Below, piece after piece: positions 19,380-27,396 of a stretch of DNA of 64,000 nucleotides. Made by a program: the position numbers and the translations under genes. The first letter of the stretch is position 1. Every line of letters starts with the position of its first letter. This DNA comes from Hyphomicrobiales bacterium (GTDB lineage Bacteria > Pseudomonadota > Alphaproteobacteria > Rhizobiales > Rhizobiaceae). Where the stretch lies: positions 62,001 through 126,000 of the forward strand of contig UBTF01000010.1 of NCBI GenBank assembly GCA_900468285.1, given 5' to 3'. Under the pieces are notes generated by a model. That model was not told the DNA's origin, made no database searches, and was given only the letters and a program-made list of their open reading frames with translations.

Positions 19380-20141
19380 ATGACGAAACTTGCCTTCCAA
19401 CTTTACAGCGTGCGCAATTTTCCGCCGCTATCCGAAACTTTGAAGAAGCTGTCGGCTGCAGGCTATGCGCATGTGGAAGGCTATGGCGGTATTTACGGTG
19501 GCATGGACGATGCCGGGCTGAAAGCATTGCGCGATGATCTCGACGCGAACAATCTTACCATGCCAACAGGCCATTTCGGCCTCGACATGCTTGAAAAAGA
19601 ACCGCAGCAGGCACTCAATATTGCAAAGATCCTCGGCGTGGAAACGATCTACTGCCCGCATCTCATGCCTGATCAACGCCCTTCCGATGCTGCGGGCTGG
19701 CTAGCTTTCGGCAAGCGACTTCAGGAGGTTGCAAAGCCCTATCGCGACGCAGGGCTGGCATTCGGCTGGCATAATCACGACTTTGAATTCGTAAAGCTTG
19801 AAGACGGGTCGACGCCGCAGGAGCAGATATTTGCCGGTGGTCCTGAGCTGGAATGGGAAGCGGATATTGCGTGGATCATCCGTGGCAAGGCTGATCCACT
19901 TGAATGGATTGAACGCTATGCCAGCCGCATCACGGCTGTGCATGTCAAAGACATCGCTGCAGCTGGCGAAAATCAGGACGAGGATGGTTGGGCAGACGTC
20001 GGCCATGGCACCGTAGACTGGAAAGGCCTCGTCGATGTCTTGAAGAAGACGGCAGTCAAATATTACGTCGTTGAGCACGACAATCCCAAAGACGCGGACC
20101 GTTTGATCACGCGATCGATCGCGTCGTTCAACAATTACTAA
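19380..20141 (+). CDS. Sugar phosphate isomerase/epimerase family TIM-barrel protein
   Basis: The 253-residue protein begins KLAFQLYSVRNFP and contains FGWHNHDFEF, VHVKDI and VEHDNP, the metal-binding histidine and acidic segments of the AP-endonuclease-2-like TIM barrels. Members isomerise or epimerise sugars, and some act on 3-keto-glycosides. Clustered with an oxidoreductase and an importer, it probably processes the imported sugar; the exact reaction is unknown. The ATG has AGGAG 7 bases upstream. Confidence 0.85.
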   Translation: MTKLAFQLYSVRNFPPLSETLKKLSAAGYAHVEGYGGIYGGMDDAGLKALRDDLDANNLTMPTGHFGLDMLEKEPQQALNIAKILGVETIYCPHLMPDQRPSDAAGWLAFGKRLQEVAKPYRDAGLAFGWHNHDFEFVKLEDGSTPQEQIFAGGPELEWEADIAWIIRGKADPLEWIERYASRITAVHVKDIAAAGENQDEDGWADVGHGTVDWKGLVDVLKKTAVKYYVVEHDNPKDADRLITRSIASFNNY

Positions 20142-20165
20142 AACGACCAATCTGGAGTGTCATAT

Positions 20166-21299
20166 ATGGCCAAGGAACTTGGCGTCGGCATCATTGGATG
20201 CGGCAATATCTCAACAACCTATTTCTCGCTTTCCCCACTTTTCAGGGGGCTGAAGGTCCTCGCCTGCGCAGACCTGAACCGCAGCGCTGCAGAACTGCGC
20301 GCCGAGGAATTCGGCGTCAAGGCGCAGTCCATTGAGGAATTGCTTGAAAACAGCGAGATCGATGTGGTGGTGAACCTTACCATCCCCTCGGCGCATTATG
20401 CGGTCTCGAAGGCAATCCTCGAAGCAGGCAAACACGTCTATTCGGAAAAGCCTCTCGTTCTCACGCTGGAAGAAGGCGAGTCGTTGCGCCGCCTTGCTGC
20501 CGAGAAGAATCTGGCCGTCGGTTGCGCCCCCGATACGTTCCTGGGTGGCGCACACCAGCTCGCCCGCAAATACATCGACGATGGCAAGGTGGGTCGTATC
20601 ACCTCTGGAACCTGCCATGTCATGAGCCCAGGGATGGAAATGTGGCATCCCAATCCAGGCTTCTTCTTCCTGGCCGGTGGTGGACCAATTCTCGATCTAG
20701 GTCCTTACTACATCGCCAACCTGATCAATCTGATCGGTCCGGTAAAGCGCGTCGGCGCGCTGACGTCCATGGCGAACCCGACCCGTACGATCACCAGCCA
20801 GCCGTTGCATGGCCAGACCATTCCGGTCGAGACGCCAACCAACATCCATGCTTTGCTGGAATTCGTAAATGGCGCAACGATAACCCTGTCTGCCAGCTGG
20901 GATGTCTGGTCACATCGCCACGCCAATATGGAACTATACGGCACCGAAGGATCGATCTACGTTCCGGACCCCAACTTCTTCGGCGGCGTCGTGGAGGCCA
21001 GCGGTCGCGACAAGGACATCCAGCCGCTCGAAAACTGGGATCATCCTTTCGGCATTGCCAATCAGGAAAGCCCACAGGGTGCTCGCGCCAATTATCGTAC
21101 GGCGGGCCTTGCGGATATGGCGATTGCATTGACGGAAGGGCGCGATGCTCGCTGCTCTCTGGAGCGCTCGCTACATGGCATCGATGTCATGACGTCTATT
21201 CTCAAGTCCGGGGAAGAGGGGCGCTTCATCGACCTGACGACCACCTGCACGCAACCCGCTGCTCTTGGAGCCGAAGAGGCTCAATCCCTGCTGCGCTAA
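20166..21299 (+). CDS. Gfo/Idh/MocA-family oxidoreductase
   Basis: This 377-residue NAD(P)-dependent enzyme oxidises a sugar or cyclitol hydroxyl. The N-terminal Rossmann motif is GIIGCGNIST, and EKPLVLTLEEGE carries the family's EKP motif. The C-terminal half is the substrate domain. The ATG at 20166 follows GGAG by 10 bases; a GTG nine bases earlier is in frame. Pairing with an isomerase is typical of 3-keto-sugar routes in Rhizobiaceae, which is an inference here. Confidence 0.9.
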   Translation: MAKELGVGIIGCGNISTTYFSLSPLFRGLKVLACADLNRSAAELRAEEFGVKAQSIEELLENSEIDVVVNLTIPSAHYAVSKAILEAGKHVYSEKPLVLTLEEGESLRRLAAEKNLAVGCAPDTFLGGAHQLARKYIDDGKVGRITSGTCHVMSPGMEMWHPNPGFFFLAGGGPILDLGPYYIANLINLIGPVKRVGALTSMANPTRTITSQPLHGQTIPVETPTNIHALLEFVNGATITLSASWDVWSHRHANMELYGTEGSIYVPDPNFFGGVVEASGRDKDIQPLENWDHPFGIANQESPQGARANYRTAGLADMAIALTEGRDARCSLERSLHGIDVMTSILKSGEEGRFIDLTTTCTQPAALGAEEAQSLLR

Positions 21300-21308
21300 G
21301 AAGAAGGG

Positions 21309-21331
21309 CGCCGTGGCAACCACTCACGGCG
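21309..21331. terminator. Bidirectional terminator between convergent genes
   Basis: CGCCGTG (21309-21315) pairs with CACGGCG (21325-21331) around a 9-base loop. Plus-strand sequence after it is TTCTATCTCT and minus-strand sequence after it is CCTTCTTCTT, both pyrimidine-rich. The hairpin lies in the 40-base gap between two converging genes. Confidence 0.5.
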
Positions 21332-21339
21332 TTCTATCT

Positions 21340-22179
21340 CTAAGGATTCAGCAAATCTGTGCGGATTGCCGCTTTCAGTGGAAGATGATCCGACGCAATC
21401 CGTGATAGTGCACTGTCGTGTGCTGTCACGTTCTCGATAAGGCCGACGCGGTTTGAGATTATTCTGTCCAGCGCGAGAACTGGCATCCCCGACGGAAAGC
21501 TTGGAACCGCAGGCGGTAACGCTCCGAAGGCATCACGCAGCGTATTGAGCGACGAACCACTACCCAGTCTCCATTCGTTCAGATCGCCGAGCAGAATTGT
21601 AGGCTGCTCTTCTCTCGTCCCCAGGAGTGCCAGAAGCGCCTTCGCCTGTTGTGCCCGAGAGTGTCGCAAAAGACCGAAGTGGGCTGCGATGATGCGAAGT
21701 GTTCCGCCTTGCTTGAGCTCGAGTTCCACAACAAGAGCGCCGCGTGGCTCCAGACCCGGCAGCTTGAGGGGATGCACATCGCGCACGGCACCCTCGCGAA
21801 AGAGCACGACATTGCCGTGCCAGCCATGGGCTTTGCTGGCCGCTGCAATGGGAACAGGCGTAAGTCCACATTCGCGCTCCAGTCGCATCAGGTCAAGCAG
21901 CCCCGTCCTTTCGCCAAAGCGGCTGTCAGCCTCCTGAAGGGCTATGATATCGGCGCTGATTTCCTTGATGACATGGCAGATGCGATCCGGATCAAACTTT
22001 CGATCACGACCGACACATTTATGGACGTTATAGGATGCAATGACCGGAGACGCGTCAGCACTTCTATCGTCGGACTGGCTTTGGCGTTTTTTCCGGTTTC
22101 GAAAAGATGTCATCAGAACGGAGGAGAGGCTTTCGGGCTTCGCGCGCATCAATATCCTATCTCGCATCAATAATTTCAT
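21340..22179 (-). CDS. Endonuclease/exonuclease/phosphatase-family protein
   Basis: About 279 residues carry the family's metal and catalytic motifs: SYNVHKCVG near the start, ALQEADSR, the histidine in AAHFGL, LLGDLNEW and the terminal SDHLPLKA. Members cleave nucleic acid or phosphodiesters, including phospholipid head groups. It lies next to a phospholipase-D-type gene, as in many rhizobia, which suggests a membrane-lipid link but does not prove it. The start at 22179 is a choice among several; longer frames run into the neighbouring gene. Confidence 0.8.
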   Translation of the reverse strand: MKLLMRDRILMRAKPESLSSVLMTSFRNRKKRQSQSDDRSADASPVIASYNVHKCVGRDRKFDPDRICHVIKEISADIIALQEADSRFGERTGLLDLMRLERECGLTPVPIAAASKAHGWHGNVVLFREGAVRDVHPLKLPGLEPRGALVVELELKQGGTLRIIAAHFGLLRHSRAQQAKALLALLGTREEQPTILLGDLNEWRLGSGSSLNTLRDAFGALPPAVPSFPSGMPVLALDRIISNRVGLIENVTAHDSALSRIASDHLPLKAAIRTDLLNP

Positions 22180-22222
22180 GTCCGTGCCTGTCCATTTGGC
22201 CAGCAACCCCCTCCCTTGGTTC

Positions 22223-23683
22223 CTAGAGATAAGGCGAAGCCAACCATAGAACCCGTTCGAAAAGCCGCAAAACAAATGGTCGGGCTCGTAAATCTTCTAG
22301 CTTCACCGGATTCGCATTTTCCATGGCCTGGGCCATACGCTCCGAGATCGTCTGAGCAAACCTGTCATCGATAACTTCAATGTCCACCTCAAAGTTCAAT
22401 CGCAATGAACGCGGATCGAGATTTGACGATCCGACGTAAGCCCATCGCTCGTCGATGACGAGAAGTTTGGAGTGATTGAACGCGCCGGCACCCCGCCAGA
22501 TCCTGCACTGGTTTCTCAAAATCTGATCGAACTGAGCCGTCATCGCGTAATCCACCAGCTTGAGGTTATTGTTCGCGGGAACGATGATATCGACCTGCAC
22601 ACCTCGTCTTGCTGCCGTCGTCAGCGCAGAGATCAGTTCGCGATCGGGAAGGAAATACGGAGACATGATGCGAATGGAAGAACGGGCAATGGAAAAGGCT
22701 CCCATCAGCAACTTGTGACTGGTCTCGATACTGTTATCAGGGCCGGACGCGACGACGCGACCGACGACCGGCGAACCTGGTTTGCTTTCGGGAAGTGTGA
22801 CATCCCATACCGGTCCGTCCAGCAATTCGCGGTTGGCAAAGCGCCAGTCCTCTGCTGCGACCGAAAAAAGGTCGAAAACTAGTGGTCCCTTGACCTTGAA
22901 ATGCGTGTCGCGCGAATAATTTTCTGGAGAGAACTCCGCTGTGAACCCCTCCCGAATATTCATGCCGCCTGTAAATGCCAATCGGCCATCGACGACGAGG
23001 ATCTTGCGGTGGGTTCTCAAATTCGCATAGGGCAGGCGCAGACCCATGATGACGTTGCCGTTGAAGACGGCTGCCCTTACATCTGCCTTCTCGAGGCTTG
23101 GCATGATGCTGGGGACGGAATAGCGGGCTCCCACGGCATCGACCAGAACACGCACCTCGACGCCGCGATCGCGGGCCCGCGACAGTGCCTCCACGAAACG
23201 AAGACCAATCCGGTCCTGATCGAAAATATACGTCTCCAAAATAATGGACCGTTTGGCGGCATCTATGGCATCGAGCATCTCTCGATAGGCGACGTCGCCG
23301 GATGGGAGGACGTCGATTTCGTTGCCGGTCGTCAGGGCATTGCGGGTGACCCTGTCGCCGACATTCTTCATGGAGACAAAACGGCGTCCGAAGCGTTTTG
23401 CGACGAGCGCGCTATCGGCATCGAAACGAGCCACCCGATCCATGATCGTGCCGTGCATCAGAGACCGTTGCTGCCCTAGCGCACTTCGCCGGATACGATT
23501 GATTCCAGCAATGCCATATATGACCGCGCCAATGACGGGTGACAACACGATGACGCCGACCCAGCCTAGAGCGGTACGAACTTCCTGCTTCGTCATGGTC
23601 GCGTGAATGGCCGCACTTGCCCCCATGAAAAGCGATAAGGCTGCCAGCAAATGGGGCCAGTAGGTGGTAAAAAGATCAATCAT
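22223..23683 (-). CDS. cls: Cardiolipin synthase-like phospholipase D protein
   Basis: About 486 residues begin with two membrane helices (LLAALSLFMGASAAIHA and WVGVIVLSPVIGAVIYGIAG) and then carry two HKD motifs, HRKILVVDGRLAFTGG and HSKLLVIDERWAYVGSSNLD. This is the plan of bacterial cardiolipin synthases, which join two phosphatidylglycerol molecules at the inner membrane. I start at the ATG at 23683 because the next in-frame start, 114 bases upstream, adds a stretch without family features. The ribosome site is poor. Confidence 0.87.
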   Translation of the reverse strand: MIDLFTTYWPHLLAALSLFMGASAAIHATMTKQEVRTALGWVGVIVLSPVIGAVIYGIAGINRIRRSALGQQRSLMHGTIMDRVARFDADSALVAKRFGRRFVSMKNVGDRVTRNALTTGNEIDVLPSGDVAYREMLDAIDAAKRSIILETYIFDQDRIGLRFVEALSRARDRGVEVRVLVDAVGARYSVPSIMPSLEKADVRAAVFNGNVIMGLRLPYANLRTHRKILVVDGRLAFTGGMNIREGFTAEFSPENYSRDTHFKVKGPLVFDLFSVAAEDWRFANRELLDGPVWDVTLPESKPGSPVVGRVVASGPDNSIETSHKLLMGAFSIARSSIRIMSPYFLPDRELISALTTAARRGVQVDIIVPANNNLKLVDYAMTAQFDQILRNQCRIWRGAGAFNHSKLLVIDERWAYVGSSNLDPRSLRLNFEVDIEVIDDRFAQTISERMAQAMENANPVKLEDLRARPFVLRLFERVLWLASPYL

Positions 23684-23922
23684 ATGAGGAGTATAGTGCA
23701 GTTGACCTGCGCTGCAAGCGGCCAGCTTTGATCTACGGTAGCGATGCGTTAAGTGTTTGTAAGCTATGATGACCACAGAATTTGCAGTGAAACTCATGCT
23801 CAGATGATCATCAACCTCACCCTATCCGCCGGTAATTCCAAGCCGCTGGCCCCTCTACGGGCTTGTAATCAAACCGAAATTATCTTACCAACGTGCGACA
23901 TCCTGCAAATCGGTGAAACGCC

Positions 23923-25215
23923 ATGCGTTTGAGACATATTGCGCTTCTTGCCTGCACTGCCTTGATGCTCGCAGGTTGCAACGAAACGCTCGAGACCGTC
24001 GAGCGGGACGTTTCCCATGTCAAGAATAAGGTCGACTACCCCCTGTCTGCGTCCATTCTGGCGGAGATGGACAAGAAGAACATGGATCGCAATGCGCCGA
24101 TCCTGATCCGTATCTTCAAGGAAGAGGGCAAGCTCGAAATATGGAAGGCCAAGCGCGACAACCGTTTCGACGTAATCGCGTCCTATGACATTTGTGCCTG
24201 GTCTGGAAAGCTCGGTCCTAAAATCAAGGAAGGTGACAGACAGGCGCCGGAAGGTTTTTACAATCTGACGCCGGGTCATCTCAACCCGAATTCCAACTAC
24301 TATCTGGCTATAAACACCGGCTTCCCCAATCGTTATGATCAGGCGAACGGTCGCAATGGCACCAACCTGATGATTCACGGCGCCTGTTCGTCATCGGGAT
24401 GCTATTCCATGACCGACGCGCAGGTTCTGGAGATCTACGGTTTTGCCCGCGATGCCTTCAAGGGCGGACAGAAAACCGTCCAGCTACAGGCTCTTCCCTT
24501 CCGCATGACGGCGGAAAACATGGCGCGCCATCGCAACAGCGAGCATTTTGAATTCTGGAAGATGCTCAAGGTCGGCTACGACAATTTCGAAGTCACGAAG
24601 CGTCCGCCTGAGGTCAATGTTTGCGAGAAGAAATATGTCTTCAACCAGCAGCTGGAAGGCGGACAGTTCAACGCATCTGCTGCATGTCCGAAGATGAGCA
24701 CGCCGCCGGCTCTTGCCAGCGCGCTTGCGAGCTACGAAAAGACCTATGATCTGGCCTATACCAAAGCCGCCAAGAAACTGGACGGCATGGTCTGGTACGA
24801 TCCGAGCGAAGCTGAACGCAAAGCGCTGGTTGCCGAAAAGCGCAAGGGACGGGAGCCTGCCTATGCGCCAACTGGCTCTGCGCTCAAGGCCGGCAAGCTT
24901 ATGAAGGAAACGGAATTTGCGGCGTTGATGGAGAAGAAAGCCGCCAAGGGGCTGACCGCTCCAGCAGCGACGGCCATTGCGTCTTCTGCCAATCCACGCG
25001 CCACAGTCGCTCCGACGATTGCCGCCCCCAAGCCCGCTCCAAGCGCTCCTGCACCGACAATGATGGCATCTGCAGCGCCTTCAGCTTCCGGCCAGCAGGT
25101 CGCAGCTGCGCAAAGCGTGCCGGTACCAGCCGTCAATCCATTGGCATTTACGGCGCAGCAGCCGGCTGAAGATGCCGAGAAAAAGCCGTTCTGGAAATTC
25201 TGGGCCAAGGAATGA
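23923..25215 (+). CDS. Lipoprotein L,D-transpeptidase (YkuD/YafK type)
   Basis: The 430-residue protein has a lipoprotein signal with lipobox LAGC (Cys19), so it is anchored to a membrane facing the periplasm. The catalytic motif IHGACSSSGCYSMTD places His152 and Cys160 as in L,D-transpeptidases, which cross-link peptidoglycan or attach proteins to it. The C-terminal 130 residues are rich in alanine and proline and look disordered, ending EKKPFWKFWAKE. The stop overlaps the next gene by four bases. Confidence 0.87.
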   Translation: MRLRHIALLACTALMLAGCNETLETVERDVSHVKNKVDYPLSASILAEMDKKNMDRNAPILIRIFKEEGKLEIWKAKRDNRFDVIASYDICAWSGKLGPKIKEGDRQAPEGFYNLTPGHLNPNSNYYLAINTGFPNRYDQANGRNGTNLMIHGACSSSGCYSMTDAQVLEIYGFARDAFKGGQKTVQLQALPFRMTAENMARHRNSEHFEFWKMLKVGYDNFEVTKRPPEVNVCEKKYVFNQQLEGGQFNASAACPKMSTPPALASALASYEKTYDLAYTKAAKKLDGMVWYDPSEAERKALVAEKRKGREPAYAPTGSALKAGKLMKETEFAALMEKKAAKGLTAPAATAIASSANPRATVAPTIAAPKPAPSAPAPTMMASAAPSASGQQVAAAQSVPVPAVNPLAFTAQQPAEDAEKKPFWKFWAKE

Positions 25216-25445
25216 CACCAAAGGCTGCGCAATTCTACGATTTAAGGGGGCTGAAATGCCCCCTTCCTGTTTTAAAAAGCCGCAAGAAATTATCTGCGCT
25301 GACCGAAGGCGATGAGATTGTGGTGGAGACGAGCGATCCCCTCGCCATCATCGATATCCCTCACATGTGCCGTGAGGATGGAAACATATTGCTTGAAGCG
25401 GTCGCGACCGATGACGGCCACAGGTTCCGCATCCGCAAATCCTGA
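25212..25445 (+). CDS. TusA-family sulfur carrier protein
   Basis: This 77-residue protein has the TusA signature DLRGLKCPLPVLKSRKKL with the sulfur-carrying Cys16. TusA relays persulfide sulfur for tRNA thiolation or other pathways. Its ATG overlaps the transpeptidase stop (ATGA), an unusual partner for a sulfur carrier. It ends 14 bases from the converging queE. Confidence 0.9.
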   Translation: MTPKAAQFYDLRGLKCPLPVLKSRKKLSALTEGDEIVVETSDPLAIIDIPHMCREDGNILLEAVATDDGHRFRIRKS

Positions 25446-25459
25446 AATGGACAGAGCCT

Positions 25460-26197
25460 TCAGACGCCGCGCTTGTTGCCCCACAACAGCACGTGCAGCT
25501 GCGGCAGGACCCGTACGTCAAACCAGCGATCATCGCTGACCTTATCCACCAGCCATAACATCCGGTCCATCACGCCATCGATGTCGACAATTGCGTCATC
25601 GTCATCCGGTGGTGGCGGCGTGTGGTTTCCCGGCTGAAGATAGACAGGAAGATGCGGGTAGCGGGCCGAAGCGCTTCTGGCATAGGCGTAGTCGGTATCG
25701 TCAAATATCACGAATTTCAGCGCGATTTTGGGGCCATGACCTGCGGCTTCAAGACAGTTGCTGAGCGCTGCCCAATCCGTATCCATCCCACTGGACGGTG
25801 GCTTGGGACTTAATACGAGATAATCAAGCTCGGCAAACCAGTCCTTGGCGATGCTGCCCTGGGTTTCCAGCGCGAACCGATAGTTTTCACGATGTCCCCT
25901 GGCAATCAATCCGCGCAGTGGCTGGATCGCCGGGTTTCCGCCGGAAAGGGAAACGGTCAGTGGCACGCCGCCCGACAGCCGTGTTACCTCTGCCCAGATG
26001 TCATCACTGGACATGGGTGTCCAGTCACCCCGATATTCGCTATCGACAGCATGGAGCGTATCGCACCACGAACAGCGATAGTCACACCCACCGGTGCGCA
26101 CAAATACGGTGGGAAGACCGATAAGGAGGCCCTCTCCCTGAATGGTCGGGCCGAAAATTTCGCTGATCCGAACAGGGGCGCCGCTGATTTCGCTCAT
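25460..26197 (-). CDS. queE: 7-carboxy-7-deazaguanine synthase QueE
   Basis: This radical-SAM enzyme converts 6-carboxytetrahydropterin to 7-carboxy-7-deazaguanine. The 245-residue protein has QGEGLLIG near residue 20 and a CX3CX2C cluster motif (Cys38, Cys42, Cys45) in [12 protein letters not shown]. The SAM-binding GGNPA segment follows. I start at 26197, where ATG overlaps the queD stop; an in-frame upstream start would overlap queD by about 90 bases. Confidence 0.94.
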   Translation of the reverse strand: MSEISGAPVRISEIFGPTIQGEGLLIGLPTVFVRTGGCDYRCSWCDTLHAVDSEYRGDWTPMSSDDIWAEVTRLSGGVPLTVSLSGGNPAIQPLRGLIARGHRENYRFALETQGSIAKDWFAELDYLVLSPKPPSSGMDTDWAALSNCLEAAGHGPKIALKFVIFDDTDYAYARSASARYPHLPVYLQPGNHTPPPPDDDDAIVDIDGVMDRMLWLVDKVSDDRWFDVRVLPQLHVLLWGNKRGV

Positions 26198-26562
26198 TGG
26201 CTTGGCCCGGGGCGGTATTCGGCCCAGGTCTTTGCGGTTTCGCTGACCCTGACGGCGCTCGTTTCCGGCAGGCGCTCCTTGCACCAATCATAGAAATGTT
26301 GGGCCAATCGCTCTGCTGTGACCATATCGTGGCCCAGCACGTCGTTGAGGTGGCGGTGATCGAAACTGGTATCGATGTAATGCTTCAACGGTGCAAGTTC
26401 ATGATAATCGCGCACGAAGCCGTGCTCGTTCAATTCCGCGCCCGAGAGTTCGACCTCAACGATGTAGTTGTGGCCGTGCAGCCGCGCGCACTGATGATCG
26501 GCAGGCAGTCCCTTAAGCTGGTGGGATGCGGAGAAATGAAATTCCTTGGTTATCCGAAACAT
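26194..26562 (-). CDS. queD: 6-carboxy-5,6,7,8-tetrahydropterin synthase QueD
   Basis: QueD makes 6-carboxytetrahydropterin from dihydroneopterin triphosphate. The 122-residue protein shows zinc ligands His14 (SASHQL), His29 and His31 (CARLHGHNY) and the catalytic Cys25. Two ATGs in tandem (26565 and 26562) follow GAGGTG, and the queC stop lies within them, so QueD translation is coupled to queC. Confidence 0.94.
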   Translation of the reverse strand: MFRITKEFHFSASHQLKGLPADHQCARLHGHNYIVEVELSGAELNEHGFVRDYHELAPLKHYIDTSFDHRHLNDVLGHDMVTAERLAQHFYDWCKERLPETSAVRVSETAKTWAEYRPGPSQ

Positions 26563-27272
26563 CATTGCACCTCGCGGGCGGCATATCCGCTGGTAGCAGC
26601 CATCCAGAAATCCGGATCTTCGTAATCCGTGGGATCGGCGACGCCAGCGAGATGAAACGCCTCCCGCCGCTCCACACAGGTCCCGCAGCGCCCGCAATGC
26701 CGCAGGCCGCCCTTGTAACAAGACCACGTGTCGGCAAAAGGCGTGCTGTAGCGGGCGCCGTCTGTCACGATGTCCGCCTTGGTAACGGTCACGTAAGGGG
26801 CAAATAATGTGACGTCTGCGTAGCCATCCAGCGCGTGTCGCTGCATCTCGTTGAAACTGTCGATGAAGCCGGGGCGGCAATCGGGATAAATGAAATGATC
26901 ACCGCCATGCACGGCAATGGCAACAGCTTTGGCTTGCTGAGCCGCAGCAAGACCAAACGCGATGGTCAGCATGATTGCGTTTCTGTTGGGAACGACAGTC
27001 GAACGCATGGTTTCTTCGGCATAGTGCCCATCTGGAACGTCGACATCATCCGTCAGCGCCGATCCCGTCAGATGCGCGCCGATTGTTCTGATGTCGATGA
27101 TGTGGTGTGGAACGTTGAGACGGCTGGCGCAAAGAGCCGCGAAGTCCAGTTCCTTCTTGTGACGCTGGCCATAGTCGAAGGAGACGAGGGCAACGAGTTC
27201 ATGTTCCGCGGCAATTCTGTGCGCGAGCGAAACGGAGTCCAATCCGCCGGAGCAGATGACGATAGTCTTCAT
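26562..27272 (-). CDS. queC: 7-cyano-7-deazaguanine synthase QueC
   Basis: QueC converts carboxydeazaguanine to preQ0 with ATP and ammonia. The 236-residue protein has the PP-loop motif CSGGLDSVS at the N-terminus and the zinc site CYKGGLRHCGRCGTC near the C-terminus. Start ATG at 27272 follows AAGGG. It is the first gene of queCDE. A queF or folE gene is not in the window, so the route from GTP and on to preQ1 must be encoded elsewhere. Confidence 0.95.
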   Translation of the reverse strand: MKTIVICSGGLDSVSLAHRIAAEHELVALVSFDYGQRHKKELDFAALCASRLNVPHHIIDIRTIGAHLTGSALTDDVDVPDGHYAEETMRSTVVPNRNAIMLTIAFGLAAAQQAKAVAIAVHGGDHFIYPDCRPGFIDSFNEMQRHALDGYADVTLFAPYVTVTKADIVTDGARYSTPFADTWSCYKGGLRHCGRCGTCVERREAFHLAGVADPTDYEDPDFWMAATSGYAAREVQ

Positions 27273-27352
27273 GATCAAGGATCCCTTGTTTTGACCGGGT
27301 GGGCTGCGACCGGATTTACGGTGCGGCTTCTAACGCAAGTCGGGACCATTGT

Positions 27353-27384
27353 GAAGAGGCGCGTCGATGGTGACGTGCCTCTTC
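27353..27384 (-). terminator. Strong hairpin between the phosphatase gene and queC
   Basis: GAAGAGGC (27353-27360) pairs with GCCTCTTC (27377-27384), and the inner CGTC/GACG extends the stem to about 13 pairs with one G-T. It lies 13 bases past the phosphatase stop. The minus-strand sequence that follows (ACAATGG) has no T-run, so it may be a processing or stability element rather than a true terminator. Confidence 0.5.
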
Positions 27385-27396
27385 GATATAGGGGGT

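Noticed and set aside
27273-27352. preQ1 riboswitch before queC
   Set aside because: The leader lacks the A-rich tail and hairpin-loop pairing of the preQ1-I class and shows no clear preQ1-II plan. Only the stem at 27353-27384 is strong.
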